Shown here one piece after another: positions 19,236 through 28,145 of a stretch of 64,000 nucleotides of DNA (the first letter of the stretch is position 1; each line of letters begins with the position of its first letter). Origin of the DNA: DASZVB01 sp035545855. GTDB taxonomy: Bacteria; Myxococcota_A; Polyangia; Polyangiales; Polyangiaceae. The notes under the pieces were generated by a model. That model saw nothing but the letters and a program-made list of their open reading frames with translations, was not told where the DNA came from and did not search any database. The position numbers were made by a program, and so were the translations under genes. The stretch lies in NCBI GenBank assembly GCA_035545855.1, contig DASZXK010000168.1, forward strand, positions 20,373 through 84,372. The letters are read 5' to 3'.

Positions 19236-20897
19236 ATGTCTCCCCGCTTCGTCGCCGCAGTAGCGGCGAGTGCGGCGTTCGTCGTCTCTTCACCGGCGCA
19301 CGCCTCGAACCCCCTCGAGTACCCTGACAACGGCTCCGCGTCCTTCTCGCGCGGCGGGGCCTGGCTCGCGACGGCGAACGAGCCCATCGCGACGCACTAC
19401 AACCCCGCGGCGCTCGCCATCCAGGGGAGCGGCGTCAGCATCGAGCAGAACCTCGCGTTCGACAAGGTTTGCTACGACCGGCGTGGCCCGGATGGTCAGG
19501 AGGAGACGGCGAGTGACGGCCTCCAGTACCTGCCCGCATGCAACACACGCAGCGGCTTCCCGAGCGCCGTCCCGTCGATGTCGATCGCGTTCCGGGTGTC
19601 GGACAAGCTCGGCATCGGGCTGGCGGTCGTTCCCCCGTCCACCTACGTGATCGCGGAGAACTCTTTCCCGTCGACCAAGCTCGGGTACAACACCGTCACC
19701 AAGCAGTACCAGCAGGTCCCCGCGCCGTACCGGTACCAACTGCTCGAGCAGCAATCGACGATTCTCTTCCCGACGGTGAGCGTCGGGTACGAGTTGCTCA
19801 AGAACTTCCGCGTGGGCGTCGGGTTCATCTCCGGCATCGCGTCGATCAACACGACGGTCGGCGGCGTCGCGACCGAGAACTCCGACGTCACCGCCGACCA
19901 CGCGTATGAAGACGGTTTCACGCAGCTGAAGACGAAAGACCTCTTCATGCCCGGCGTGGTGGTCGGGATCCATTGGTCGCCCGCTTCCGTGATCGACGTC
20001 GCGGCCTGGGGTCGCTACATCTCCCCGATCGATTCCACACAGGGCGAGTTCACGCTGTCCAAGAACGCGTACGCTTCGTCCGCGGATCCGGCGTTCTCGG
20101 TGCCGAACCCGATTTGCCGCCAGGGCCAAGCGTGTCAGTCCAATTCGAACGTGCAGGTCCCCTACCGATTCGGGAACGATACATTCAGGCACTTCGTGTT
20201 TCCGATCCCCCCCGAGGTTCGCCTCGGCCTCCGCTATCACCAACCGCGCCACGGCCAGGCGAAAGCCAAAGCGCCGGCCCTGACCGTCGGTACCGACGCG
20301 CCGAAGCGGGACCCGCTCCACGAAGACGTCTTCGACGTCGAGGTCGACGGCAGCTACACGTTCAACGAAGCGGCCAACACCATCGAGATCCGCTTCGACG
20401 AGAGGAACGGGCAGGGAACCCAGCCCGTGTTTCCAGGCTACGTCCCGCCGAACGCGGACCGATGGAACGGGTTCAAGAACTCGATCGGCGTCCGCCTCGG
20501 CGGTCAGTACAACGTGATCCAGGACAAGTTCGCGGTCCGGGCCGGAACCTGGCTCGAAACGCAGGCGCAGCAGCCGGAATGGCTTCAGATCAGCTACGTG
20601 GCCGCACTTCGCGGCGGCTTCGGCGGTGGCGTCGTCTTCCGGCAAGACTTCATCGACATCTCGTTCGGCTTCCAGCACCAGTGGTCGGCCGGGCTCGACA
20701 ACCACGGCCACGGCTTGATGAGGGGGACCACGACCGCCGGAACGAATCCGGACGGCACTGATCCCAACATCAACAAGGAGCCGCCCGGCGTCACGGCGGC
20801 CACGCGGCAACAGTACCGCACGTATCACACCGTGAACGACGGTCGGATCACGCAGTCCGCGAACGTCTTCACGCTCGGCGGGACGATCCACTTCTGA
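19236..20897 (+). CDS. FadL/OmpP1-type outer-membrane transporter
   Basis: The 553-aa product has a signal peptide (MSPRFVAAVAASAAFVVSSPAHA) and the N-terminal FadL/OmpP1/TodX pattern. SASFSRGGAWLATANEPIATHYNPAAL is the hatch region with the NPA motif, followed by repeated beta strands to a C-terminal Phe (GGTIHF). FadL proteins move hydrophobic substrates, such as fatty acids, across the outer membrane. The ATG at 19236 follows AAGG with a normal gap; an in-frame ATG at 19209 would add nine residues. Fatty-acid uptake would fit the acyl-CoA dehydrogenase genes 5 kb downstream, but that link is inference. Confidence 0.87.
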   Translation: MSPRFVAAVAASAAFVVSSPAHASNPLEYPDNGSASFSRGGAWLATANEPIATHYNPAALAIQGSGVSIEQNLAFDKVCYDRRGPDGQEETASDGLQYLPACNTRSGFPSAVPSMSIAFRVSDKLGIGLAVVPPSTYVIAENSFPSTKLGYNTVTKQYQQVPAPYRYQLLEQQSTILFPTVSVGYELLKNFRVGVGFISGIASINTTVGGVATENSDVTADHAYEDGFTQLKTKDLFMPGVVVGIHWSPASVIDVAAWGRYISPIDSTQGEFTLSKNAYASSADPAFSVPNPICRQGQACQSNSNVQVPYRFGNDTFRHFVFPIPPEVRLGLRYHQPRHGQAKAKAPALTVGTDAPKRDPLHEDVFDVEVDGSYTFNEAANTIEIRFDERNGQGTQPVFPGYVPPNADRWNGFKNSIGVRLGGQYNVIQDKFAVRAGTWLETQAQQPEWLQISYVAALRGGFGGGVVFRQDFIDISFGFQHQWSAGLDNHGHGLMRGTTTAGTNPDGTDPNINKEPPGVTAATRQQYRTYHTVNDGRITQSANVFTLGGTIHF

Positions 20898-21018
20898 ATC
20901 GAGCGGGCTGCGACGCGCAGTGGCCGTGGCTGACGAGCCTGCTGCGCTCCCGCCCGGCCGCGAACGGGCAGCGCTTCCGGCTGATCGGGTGACGACGAGC
21001 GGACGTAGTCCGCGCCGG

Positions 21019-22482
21019 TCAGGGAACCGGGTCGAACGGGCACGTCTGCGGGCGCGAGCCGTCGGCAGGGACCTGGATCTTGCCGGCGGAGAACACGTGG
21101 ATGGACTCGCTGTTCCAGGCGTCGTGGCAGTTGTCATGCGCCGGGCTGTTCGTCGCGGCGCACCAGTCGCCCTTCGGGATCCCGCTTCCGTCGGCTTTCG
21201 TCGGGTCCCATTTGGCGCTCCGGCAGCCTTTGAGATCGGCATTGTAGAAGCCCTCCACCTCCGCCTCCTGCTTCCCCGACTGCGTGTCCGAGGGGCCCGG
21301 GTAGCTGACGCACAGGGTCTTCAGGAGGTCGGGGCTGTAGATCTGCTCGAGCTCCGAGATGAGGAAGTAGCCCTTGATGGATGCGGGCGCTTCCGGCGGC
21401 GTCGCGCCCGGGTTGCACACGTGGTCGCCGCAGACGCCGCCGCCCCATTTCGGGTTCTTCGGGTCGTTGGAGGAGCACGGCGGACTCGAGCTCGGCTTCA
21501 TCACGTCCCCACGGAACTCGCCGACGCAGTTCGGGTGCGCGGGATCGTTGAACGTGCTCTTCGTCTCGATTTCCCGGATCGGGATCGCCATGTGCGTCTT
21601 CCCGTCCTTTGCGTAGACGACCGTCCAGCCGAGTCGGCCGTACCCGTGAGCGTAGCCCCGGACGGGATCGTAGAAGAACACACCGCCGTAGCCCCGTGAT
21701 CCGTACTCGCCGCCGTCGTCCAGCTTCGCGAGCAGGTCGCGACGGACCGTGTCGTCGTGGGGATCGAAATCCTCGGCGAGTCGCTTCGCAGTCGTCGGTC
21801 CGACGTGCCAGGGGCCGTCCGCGAGGCCCATCGGCTTCGGGAGCCCGGGCGGATAGTCGGCGGAAGGCGTCATTCCGCTCGTCGGGAGCCAGTACTTCTG
21901 GTCGCCCACGTACTGCTCCTCGCCGAAGCAGAATCCCGTCGCGAGCGTCGTCTGGAGTTTGTCCGCGCTGACGAAGGTCGAATAGCCGAGCATCGCGTAG
22001 TGCTTCTCGATGTCGCTCCCGCCGAGGAAGAAGTCGATGATCTGGATGTAGCCGCCGGAGCCGAGCGCGGTCCCCGTCTCGTAGCAATCCGGGTACGGGA
22101 GCTCGCTCCGTCCGGCGAGTGTCCCGTAAATGAGCGAGTCCGTATTGCCCTTCGGCGTCGTGGTTCGAATCCACGCCTGCCGCATCTGGATGTGATCCTG
22201 TCCCGTGTTGTCCCGCTTCGCGAGGCACTCGCCGCCCTTGTCCTTGCCGTTGTCGGGGCCCGCGTAGCACTCGGCCTTCGTCGGGCAGCACTGGCCCTCG
22301 CAAGCGTTCGGGATCACGGGACGGCCGGCGTCGGGGTGGTTTCCGGAGCCTCCCTCGCCGCCTTCACCGCCGGCGGACGTCCCATTGGCGGACACTGCCG
22401 AATCCGAGATGTCCTCGTCACACGATGCGAGGGCGAAGGCGAGGCCGGTCGCCAGAACTACTCCCGTTGCGCGTCGAGTCAT
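21019..22482 (-). CDS. Cys-rich lipoprotein, tandem paralogue A, unknown family
   Basis: The 487-aa product has a lipobox (LAFALASC) then a Gly/Ser/Glu linker. The body has blocks shared with the next gene: QCCPTKAECY, DHIQMRQAWIR, KGNTDSLIYGTLAGRSELP, GGYIQIIDFFLGGS, GYAHGYGRLGWTVVY, TKSTFNDPAHPNCVGEFRGDVMK and SESIHVFSAGKIQ. About a dozen cysteines are conserved between the two, suggesting disulfides. No catalytic motif is evident. GGAGG at 22492-22496 places the start at ATG 22482 (nine-base gap) rather than at 22491. It lies downstream of its paralogue, with a terminator between them. Confidence 0.88.
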   Translation of the reverse strand: MTRRATGVVLATGLAFALASCDEDISDSAVSANGTSAGGEGGEGGSGNHPDAGRPVIPNACEGQCCPTKAECYAGPDNGKDKGGECLAKRDNTGQDHIQMRQAWIRTTTPKGNTDSLIYGTLAGRSELPYPDCYETGTALGSGGYIQIIDFFLGGSDIEKHYAMLGYSTFVSADKLQTTLATGFCFGEEQYVGDQKYWLPTSGMTPSADYPPGLPKPMGLADGPWHVGPTTAKRLAEDFDPHDDTVRRDLLAKLDDGGEYGSRGYGGVFFYDPVRGYAHGYGRLGWTVVYAKDGKTHMAIPIREIETKSTFNDPAHPNCVGEFRGDVMKPSSSPPCSSNDPKNPKWGGGVCGDHVCNPGATPPEAPASIKGYFLISELEQIYSPDLLKTLCVSYPGPSDTQSGKQEAEVEGFYNADLKGCRSAKWDPTKADGSGIPKGDWCAATNSPAHDNCHDAWNSESIHVFSAGKIQVPADGSRPQTCPFDPVP

Positions 22483-22535
22483 CTTGAACATCCTCCGGGG
22501 CGGCGGCTCTCTCCCAACCAGGTGAACCGCGGGAC

Positions 22536-22575
22536 AAAAAGCAGAACGCCGACGAGGGTAGCTCGCCGGCGTTCT
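22536..22575 (-). terminator. Strong rho-independent terminator after the upstream lipoprotein gene
   Basis: Read on the minus strand, a 14-bp stem (AGAACGCCGGCGAG with CTCGTCGGCGTTCT, one G-T pair) with a 5-base loop is followed by GCTTTTTG. It ends transcription of the 22605-24113 gene and separates it from its paralogue, so the two are probably not one operon. Confidence 0.88.
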
Positions 22576-22604
22576 CCCGTGCTTGAACGAATTGCTCGGG
22601 CGTC

Positions 22605-24113
22605 TCAGAACGCGCAGGTCTTGATCGGGTTTGCCGGATCCGTGTTGTTCTGGATGTTCGCGGCCGAGAACACGTGGATCGAGTGGCTCCGCCAGGCGTC
22701 GTGGCACTTGTCGTCCGCGGGCTGGTTCGTGCGGGCGCACCAGTCGCCGTGCGGGATCCCGGCGTTGTCCGCGAGGGTCGGGTTCCACTTGGCGCTCCGG
22801 CAGCTCTTGTTGTTCGGGTCGTAGAACCCTTCCGTTTCGACGGCTTGCTTGCTCGTGTCCGTCGCGTCCGCCCCCGGGTAGCTGACGCACAGCGTCTTCA
22901 GGAGGTCCGGACTGTAGAGCTGCTCGAGCTCCGTGATGAGGAAGTACCCGTCGGTGGTGGCGGACGCTTCGTCCTTCGAGGGATCACAGGCGTGATCCCC
23001 GCAGTTGCCGCCGCCCCATGCCGGGTTCTTCGCATCGTTGGAGCCACACGCCGGGCTCGCCGAAGCCTTCATCACGTCCCCGCGGAACGTGCCCACGCAG
23101 TTCGGCTTCGTCGGATCGTTGAACGTGCTCTTCGTCTCGACCTCGCGGATCGGGATCGAGAGGTGCGTCTTGCCGTCGGACGAGTAGACCACGGTCCAGC
23201 CGATGGATCCGTAGCCGTGGGCGTACCCGGTCTTCTCGTTGAAGTAGAAGACGCCGCCGAAGCCGTCCTTCTTGATGTTGTCCGGGTTGGCCTCGTCGAA
23301 CATCTTGAGGAGCTCTTCACGCTTACCCGGCGCGCTGAGGTCGAAGTCCTCCGCGATGCGCTTGGCCTTCGTGGGACCGACGACCCACGGCGTGTCCTTC
23401 GCGCCCATGGGGAGCGGGAGGCCGGGCGGGAAGTTCAGATCCGCGGGCCGGATGTCGGCCGTCGCGAGCTGGTACTTCGGGTCGATCTGCGTTGCGTAAT
23501 TGTCGTCGGTTCCGTTGCAAAACCCGTCACTGACGGTCGTCGCCAGGTCCGCGGTCGGCACGTACTTCGCGTATCCGACGGTCGACCAATCGCCGGAGAT
23601 GTCTGGGGGATTCATGCCCGCCGCCGCGCTCGCCCGGCTTCCGCCGAGGAAGAAGTCGATGATCTGGATGTAGCCGCCGGCGCCGAGCGGGCTCCGGCCC
23701 TGGTAGCAGTTCTTCATCGGCAGCTCGCTGCGTCCCGCGAGCACGCCGTAGACGAGCGAGTCCGTGTTGCCCTTCGGTCGCGTCGCGCGAATCCAGTCCT
23801 GCCTCATCTGGATGTGGTCCTTGTTCGTGTTGTCGCGGAGAGCCATGCACTCCGCGCCGGGGCCCGTCTGCCCGCTCACGTAGCAGGTCGCGTCCGTCGG
23901 ACAGCACGCCGATTCGCAAGTGGTCGGCAGGTTCACGCCCCCACTGGAGCCTCCCTGGGCACCGCCACCGGATCCCGCGCCGCCCACGCCGGCTCCGCCG
24001 CTGCCCGTCTGCTGGGCGCCACCGGCGTCCTTGATGTCGTCCCCGCACGCCACGAGCCCGACCGTCGCAACCGCCGCCGTCGCGGCAAGAATCCCGAGTC
24101 CGTATCGAATCAT
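22605..24113 (-). CDS. Cys-rich lipoprotein, tandem paralogue B, unknown family
   Basis: The 502-aa product has a lipoprotein signal (GILAATAAVATVGLVAC) and a Gly-rich linker. Its body is collinear with the gene at 21019: SACCPTDATCY, DHIQMRQDWIR, KGNTDSLVYGVLAGRSELP, GGYIQIIDFFLGGS, GYAHGYGSIGWTVVY and HSIHVFSAANIQ. Both end with a short Cys motif (KTCAF here). Expected location is the periplasm or outer-membrane surface. GGAGG at 24123-24127 with a nine-base gap sets the ATG at 24113. The large intergenic region upstream probably holds its promoter. The function is unknown. Confidence 0.88.
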   Translation of the reverse strand: MIRYGLGILAATAAVATVGLVACGDDIKDAGGAQQTGSGGAGVGGAGSGGGAQGGSSGGVNLPTTCESACCPTDATCYVSGQTGPGAECMALRDNTNKDHIQMRQDWIRATRPKGNTDSLVYGVLAGRSELPMKNCYQGRSPLGAGGYIQIIDFFLGGSRASAAAGMNPPDISGDWSTVGYAKYVPTADLATTVSDGFCNGTDDNYATQIDPKYQLATADIRPADLNFPPGLPLPMGAKDTPWVVGPTKAKRIAEDFDLSAPGKREELLKMFDEANPDNIKKDGFGGVFYFNEKTGYAHGYGSIGWTVVYSSDGKTHLSIPIREVETKSTFNDPTKPNCVGTFRGDVMKASASPACGSNDAKNPAWGGGNCGDHACDPSKDEASATTDGYFLITELEQLYSPDLLKTLCVSYPGADATDTSKQAVETEGFYDPNNKSCRSAKWNPTLADNAGIPHGDWCARTNQPADDKCHDAWRSHSIHVFSAANIQNNTDPANPIKTCAF

Positions 24114-24559
24114 GATGAGTAGCCTCCGTGAGAGAAGTGCCGCCGCAGCGGGGCCGCGGTCGGTAAGGATGTCCGGCCAGTGGCAGGACTCGGCAGTGTA
24201 CCGCCGGGGCGACGAGCCGCCCGTCCCTCGCGCTTCGCAGCGTACCGCTTGGTACCAGCAGAAAAAAGGCTTCGTCAACGCGAGGAATCGAACACTCGCC
24301 GGTGTCATCCGCCTCGCGTTCGACCGACCGCGTCAGCGGGGTTCACGCGGCGACCTGAAGCGGATTCGCCGAGCGCCGGCGACCTCGGTGTGCACCGGCG
24401 CTCGGGACCGGGCCGCCCCCTTTACAGAGGCCAGCGCCCGACTAGAGTGACGCCCGCGTCAAGTTTGGACGCGCGGCCCGAATGTCGACGAGAGCAAGCC
24501 GGGGCGCCCCCGGTCGGAAAGCGGGGCGGACTGGGATTTCCCCGGAGGGGAAAGCTTCG
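24114..24559. other. Divergent intergenic region between lipoprotein B and the TetR gene
   Basis: Apart from the Shine-Dalgarno sequences of the two genes I see no gene, tRNA or strong palindrome. If the TetR protein starts at the upstream ATG (24482), its last 78 bp are coding. Confidence 0.5.
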
Positions 24560-25237
24560 GTGCGTCCAGGGCGCGCGTCGGTCGGCGGCCGCGACACCGA
24601 GCCCCCCGACTCGAACGGCAAGCGCGAGCGGAACAAGGCCCAGAACCGCGCCGAGATCCTCTCCGCGGCGCGCGAGGTGTTCACCGAGCTCGGCTACGAC
24701 GGCGCGACCGTCCGGGACATCATCCGGCGGACGAAGCTCGCCTCGGGCACCTTCTACAATTACTTCCCCGACAAGGAGTCCGTGTTCCGGGCGCTCTTCC
24801 GGGAGAGCGAGGAGCGGCGGCACGACTGGCTCCGCAAGGTGGAGCGGACGAGCGGCTCGTACGAGGACTACCTCCGGGACACGTTCCGCGCGTACTTCGA
24901 GTTCGTCGTCTCGGATCGAACGACCTTCGAGCTCCTCCGTCGGAACTCCCAGACCATCCGCGCGTTCTCGCGAGACCCCGTCATCGTGGACGAGGGGCAG
25001 CGGCTCGCGCGTGCGCTCGCGTCCGCGATGGATTCGGATCTCATCCCGCGCACGGACACGCTCTTCCTCGCGAGCGCGATCCTCGGCGTCGCGTTCGAGG
25101 TCGCCGTCATCATGGTCGAGCGGGACCCGATCGACGTGGAGGGCGCGACCACGTTCGTGACGGATCTCTTCCTCGGGTTCTTCGCGCGCGTCCGTCGCGA
25201 GAAATCCGCGCCGAAACGAGCGGTACTGCGCGCATGA
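24560..25237 (+). CDS. TetR-family transcriptional regulator
   Basis: The 225-aa form has a typical TetR N-terminal DNA-binding domain: RAEILSAAREVFTELGYDGATVRDIIRRTKLASGTFYNYFPDKESVF. A variable helical ligand domain follows. I place the start at GTG 24560, behind GGAGGGG (24544-24550, nine-base gap). An in-frame ATG at 24482 would add 26 Arg/Gly-rich residues with no ribosome site. The two acyl-CoA dehydrogenase genes follow in the same direction after 188 bp. Repression of fatty-acid catabolism, with an acyl-CoA ligand, is a reasonable inference from that layout. Confidence 0.9.
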   Translation: MRPGRASVGGRDTEPPDSNGKRERNKAQNRAEILSAAREVFTELGYDGATVRDIIRRTKLASGTFYNYFPDKESVFRALFRESEERRHDWLRKVERTSGSYEDYLRDTFRAYFEFVVSDRTTFELLRRNSQTIRAFSRDPVIVDEGQRLARALASAMDSDLIPRTDTLFLASAILGVAFEVAVIMVERDPIDVEGATTFVTDLFLGFFARVRREKSAPKRAVLRA

Positions 25238-25425
25238 CGTCTCGGTGCGTCACGCGGAGACGGCCGCCCGGGATACGGCGATTGGCCCCGGGAGCGCGCC
25301 CGGTGAAGCTGACACAGGCGTCACGGTTTGCTAACGATTTCAGCGCTCGAGACCGGGCGAAAGCGGTGATCCCACGGGAAGCCGACCTCTCGCCGTAGCC
25401 TCAGGAAGAAAAGGGAAACGAAAGC

Positions 25426-26532
25426 ATGTACTCGTTCGAGCCCACAGAAGAGCAGCAGTCGATCGCCGATACGGTGCGCGATTTCGCGAAGAGCGAGATG
25501 CGCCCGAAGAGCATGGAAGCAGACGAGAAGGACGCCCTTCCGGAAGGCTTCCTCCAGAAGTCGTGGGACCTCGGGCTCGCCGTCGCGGCGATTCCGGAGG
25601 CCTACGGCGGGAGCGGCGTCGAGCGCTCCGCGGTGACGGGCGCCCTCCTCGCGGAGGAGCTCGGCTACGGGGACGTCGCGATGGGCATCGCGACGCTCGT
25701 CCCGGCGCTCGTGGCATACCCGCTCGTGGACTACGGCACGGAGGAGCAGAAGAAGAAGTACCTCCCGCTGTTCACGGGGAGCTCCTTCCCGAAGACGACG
25801 GCGGCGGTGGTGGAGCCGAACCCGGACTTCGATCCGACGGAGCTCGAGACGACGGCGACGAAGAAGGGGTCTTCGTACGTCCTGTCCGGGAAGAAATGTC
25901 TCGTTCCCCTCGGGAGCTCGGCGGAGCTCTTCCTCGTCTACGCGCGAGAGGGCGGCCCGGGATTCGGCAACGTACAGGCGTTCCTCGTGCCGCGCGGCGC
26001 GAAGGGTCTCACGGTCTCCGAGAAAGAGAAGAACATGGGCGTGAAGGCGCTCGATACCGTGAAGCTCACGCTCGAGAACGTCGAAGTCCCGGCCGACGCG
26101 AAGATCGGCGGGGACAAGGGCGTGAACTTCGAGAAGATCATGAGCTACTCGCGCATCGCACTCTCGTCGCTCGCGATCGGAGTTTCCCGGGCGGCGTTCG
26201 AGCACTCGGTGACGTACGCGAAGGAGCGCACGGCGTTCGGCGAGCCGATCGGGCAGCGCCAGGCCGTCGCGTTCATGGTGGCGGACATGGCGCTCGAGAT
26301 CGACGCGATGCGCGTCCTCGTGTGGGAAGCGGCGTGGCACCTCGACAAGGGCGGCCCCGCCACGCAGGAGACCGTGCTCGCGAAGATGTACAGCGACAAG
26401 AACTCGCTCAAGGTGACGGACAACGCCGTCCAGGTGATGGGCGGCCACGGCTACATCCGGGAAAACCCGGTCGAGGGGTGGCTGCGCCACGCGCGCGGCT
26501 TCTACACGTTCGACGGAATGGCTCTGGTCTGA
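25426..26532 (+). CDS. Acyl-CoA dehydrogenase, short form with altered catalytic site
   Basis: The 368-aa product has the acyl-CoA dehydrogenase fold: N-terminal helices (EEQQSIADTVRDFAKSEMRP), a beta domain with KTTAAVVEPN, and the C-terminal four-helix part (AFGEPIGQRQAVAFMVADMALEI, QVMGGHGYIRENPVEGWLRHAR). Active enzymes usually end with YEG or FEG, where Glu is the base. Here the matching position reads TFDGMALV and the chain stops, so Asp replaces Glu and the last helix is missing. It may be a non-catalytic partner of the next gene product, 30 bp downstream. Confidence 0.92.
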   Translation: MYSFEPTEEQQSIADTVRDFAKSEMRPKSMEADEKDALPEGFLQKSWDLGLAVAAIPEAYGGSGVERSAVTGALLAEELGYGDVAMGIATLVPALVAYPLVDYGTEEQKKKYLPLFTGSSFPKTTAAVVEPNPDFDPTELETTATKKGSSYVLSGKKCLVPLGSSAELFLVYAREGGPGFGNVQAFLVPRGAKGLTVSEKEKNMGVKALDTVKLTLENVEVPADAKIGGDKGVNFEKIMSYSRIALSSLAIGVSRAAFEHSVTYAKERTAFGEPIGQRQAVAFMVADMALEIDAMRVLVWEAAWHLDKGGPATQETVLAKMYSDKNSLKVTDNAVQVMGGHGYIRENPVEGWLRHARGFYTFDGMALV

Positions 26533-26562
26533 GAAACGACGGGAAAACAGGAGAACAGAACG

Positions 26563-27825
26563 ATGGCAATCGACTTCGAACACCACCCCGTCGTCGCCCA
26601 GACGGCCATGATGATCCAGCAGATGGCGCAGAGCATGATGCGCCCGGCCGCTCGCGAAGTGGACGAGCACGAGCACACGGACCCGACCGCCTACATCAAC
26701 TTCATGTGGGACGTCATGAAGAGCGGCGCGGGCGGCGCGGCCGCGACGCAGTTCACCGGCGGCGGCAAGAAGAACAAGGAGCCGAAGGATCCGAACGCCC
26801 CGAAGAAGCCGGGCTTCGGCAACGTCCTCGGCGCCGTCTCCATCGAGATGATGTCCTGGGGCGACGCGGGCATCTACCTGGCGACGCCGGTCGCGGGTCT
26901 CGGCGGCGCGGCCGTCGCGGCCGCCGGCACGGACGAGCAGAAGGAGAAGTTCCTTGCCCGCTTCCAGGAGGGCGACAAGCCCATCTGGGGCGCGATGGCG
27001 ATCACGGAGCCGGGCTGCGGCTCGGACTCCGCCGCCATCACGACGACGGCCACGAAGGACGGCGATTTCTACGTCCTGAACGGCCACAAGATCTTCGTCA
27101 CCAGCGGCAAGCGCGCCATCAAGGACAGCAACGGCTTCGTCGTCGTGTGGGCCACGGTGGACAAGAGCGCCGGTCGCGCCGGCATCAAGTCCTTCGTCGT
27201 CGAAGCGGGGACGCCGGGCATGACGCTCCTCGGCTGCGAGAAGAAGCACGGCATCCGCGCGTCGGACACGGCGCAGATCGTGTTCGAGAACTGCCGCGTG
27301 CCGAAGGAGAACCTCCTCGGTAGCCCGGAAGTGGACCTCAACAAGGGCTTCAAGGGCGTCATGGCGACGTTCGACGCGACGCGCCCCGCGGTCGCCGCGA
27401 GCGCCATCGGCATCGGCCGCGCCGCCCTCGAGTTCGTCAAGGAGGAGCTCGACAAGGCGGGCGTGAAGATCCGCTACGGCATCAACCCGCACAAGCTCAC
27501 CTCCCGCGAGAGGGACGTGATGGAGATGGAGGCGAACCTCAAGGCCGCCTGGCTCCTCACGCTCAAGGCCGCGTGGATGAGCGACAACAAGAAGCACAAC
27601 AACCTCGAAGCGAGCATCTGCAAGGCGAAGGCCGGTCTCGCCGTCACGCAGATCACGCAGAAGGCGGTGGAGCTCATGGGCCCGCTCGGCTACTCGCGGG
27701 ACATCCTCCTCGAGAAGTGGATGCGGGACGCGAAGATCAACGACATCTTCGAGGGCACGCAGCAGATCAACATGCTGATCATCGCGCGCCGCGTGCTCGG
27801 CTACGGCCGCGACCAGCTCAAGTGA
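26563..27825 (+). CDS. Acyl-CoA dehydrogenase
   Basis: The 420-aa flavoenzyme carries the acyl-CoA dehydrogenase signatures: AMAITEPGCGSDSAAITTTA, VTSGKRAIKDSNGFVVVWA and MGPLGYSRDILLEKWMRDAKINDIFEGTQQ, with the catalytic Glu in FEG. It oxidises acyl-CoA to trans-2-enoyl-CoA in beta-oxidation. A Lys/Pro-rich insert (GGGKKNKEPKDPNAPKK) lies near residue 70. AGGAGAA precedes the ATG. The gene follows the shorter dehydrogenase after 30 bp, so the pair is probably one operon and perhaps one heteromeric enzyme. No electron-transfer flavoprotein gene is adjacent. Confidence 0.95.
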   Translation: MAIDFEHHPVVAQTAMMIQQMAQSMMRPAAREVDEHEHTDPTAYINFMWDVMKSGAGGAAATQFTGGGKKNKEPKDPNAPKKPGFGNVLGAVSIEMMSWGDAGIYLATPVAGLGGAAVAAAGTDEQKEKFLARFQEGDKPIWGAMAITEPGCGSDSAAITTTATKDGDFYVLNGHKIFVTSGKRAIKDSNGFVVVWATVDKSAGRAGIKSFVVEAGTPGMTLLGCEKKHGIRASDTAQIVFENCRVPKENLLGSPEVDLNKGFKGVMATFDATRPAVAASAIGIGRAALEFVKEELDKAGVKIRYGINPHKLTSRERDVMEMEANLKAAWLLTLKAAWMSDNKKHNNLEASICKAKAGLAVTQITQKAVELMGPLGYSRDILLEKWMRDAKINDIFEGTQQINMLIIARRVLGYGRDQLK

Positions 27826-27833
27826 TGGGTTGA

Positions 27834-27856
27834 CGGGGGGCGCCCTCGGCCCCCCG
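27834..27856 (+). terminator. GC hairpin after the acyl-CoA dehydrogenase operon
   Basis: A perfect 8-bp stem CGGGGGGC / GCCCCCCG with a 7-base loop starts 9 bp after the stop codon. No U-tract follows, so it may stabilise the 3' end rather than terminate alone. Confidence 0.5.
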
Positions 27857-28145
27857 AAGCTTGCTTCGCCGCAGAACGGCGGGGGACACGTGGGGTTTGG
27901 CTACGGGGGCCCTTGGCAGCCCTTGGCCCCCCCGAGGCTCCTGCGGTCCTCGGCTTCGTCTGCGGTCCTCGGCTTCGTCCGCGGTCCTCAGAGCGCTCCC
28001 CGCCGCCCTGACGTAGCGGTGAATCGGCGGGATGAAGCTGCTTCTCGCAGAGGCGCCACGGCGCGGGCTTGCGCTGTTTCTGCGTGTGTCAGCGGGGTTG
28101 CGCGTCGCGTCGGAGACCGGGCACACTGCCCGGCCGGAGGACCCA
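27857..28145. repeat. Non-coding stretch with a 19-bp tandem repeat
   Basis: TGCGGTCCTCGGCTTCGTC occurs at 27942-27960 and again at 27961-27979; a third, partial copy (CGCGGTCCTC) follows at 27980-27989. The same motif, with one change, is at 16583-16601. The segment also holds the diverged GTGGGG repeat relative at 27891. The rest, to the lipoprotein start, has no recognisable gene; the open frame across it is upstream extension only. Confidence 0.7.
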
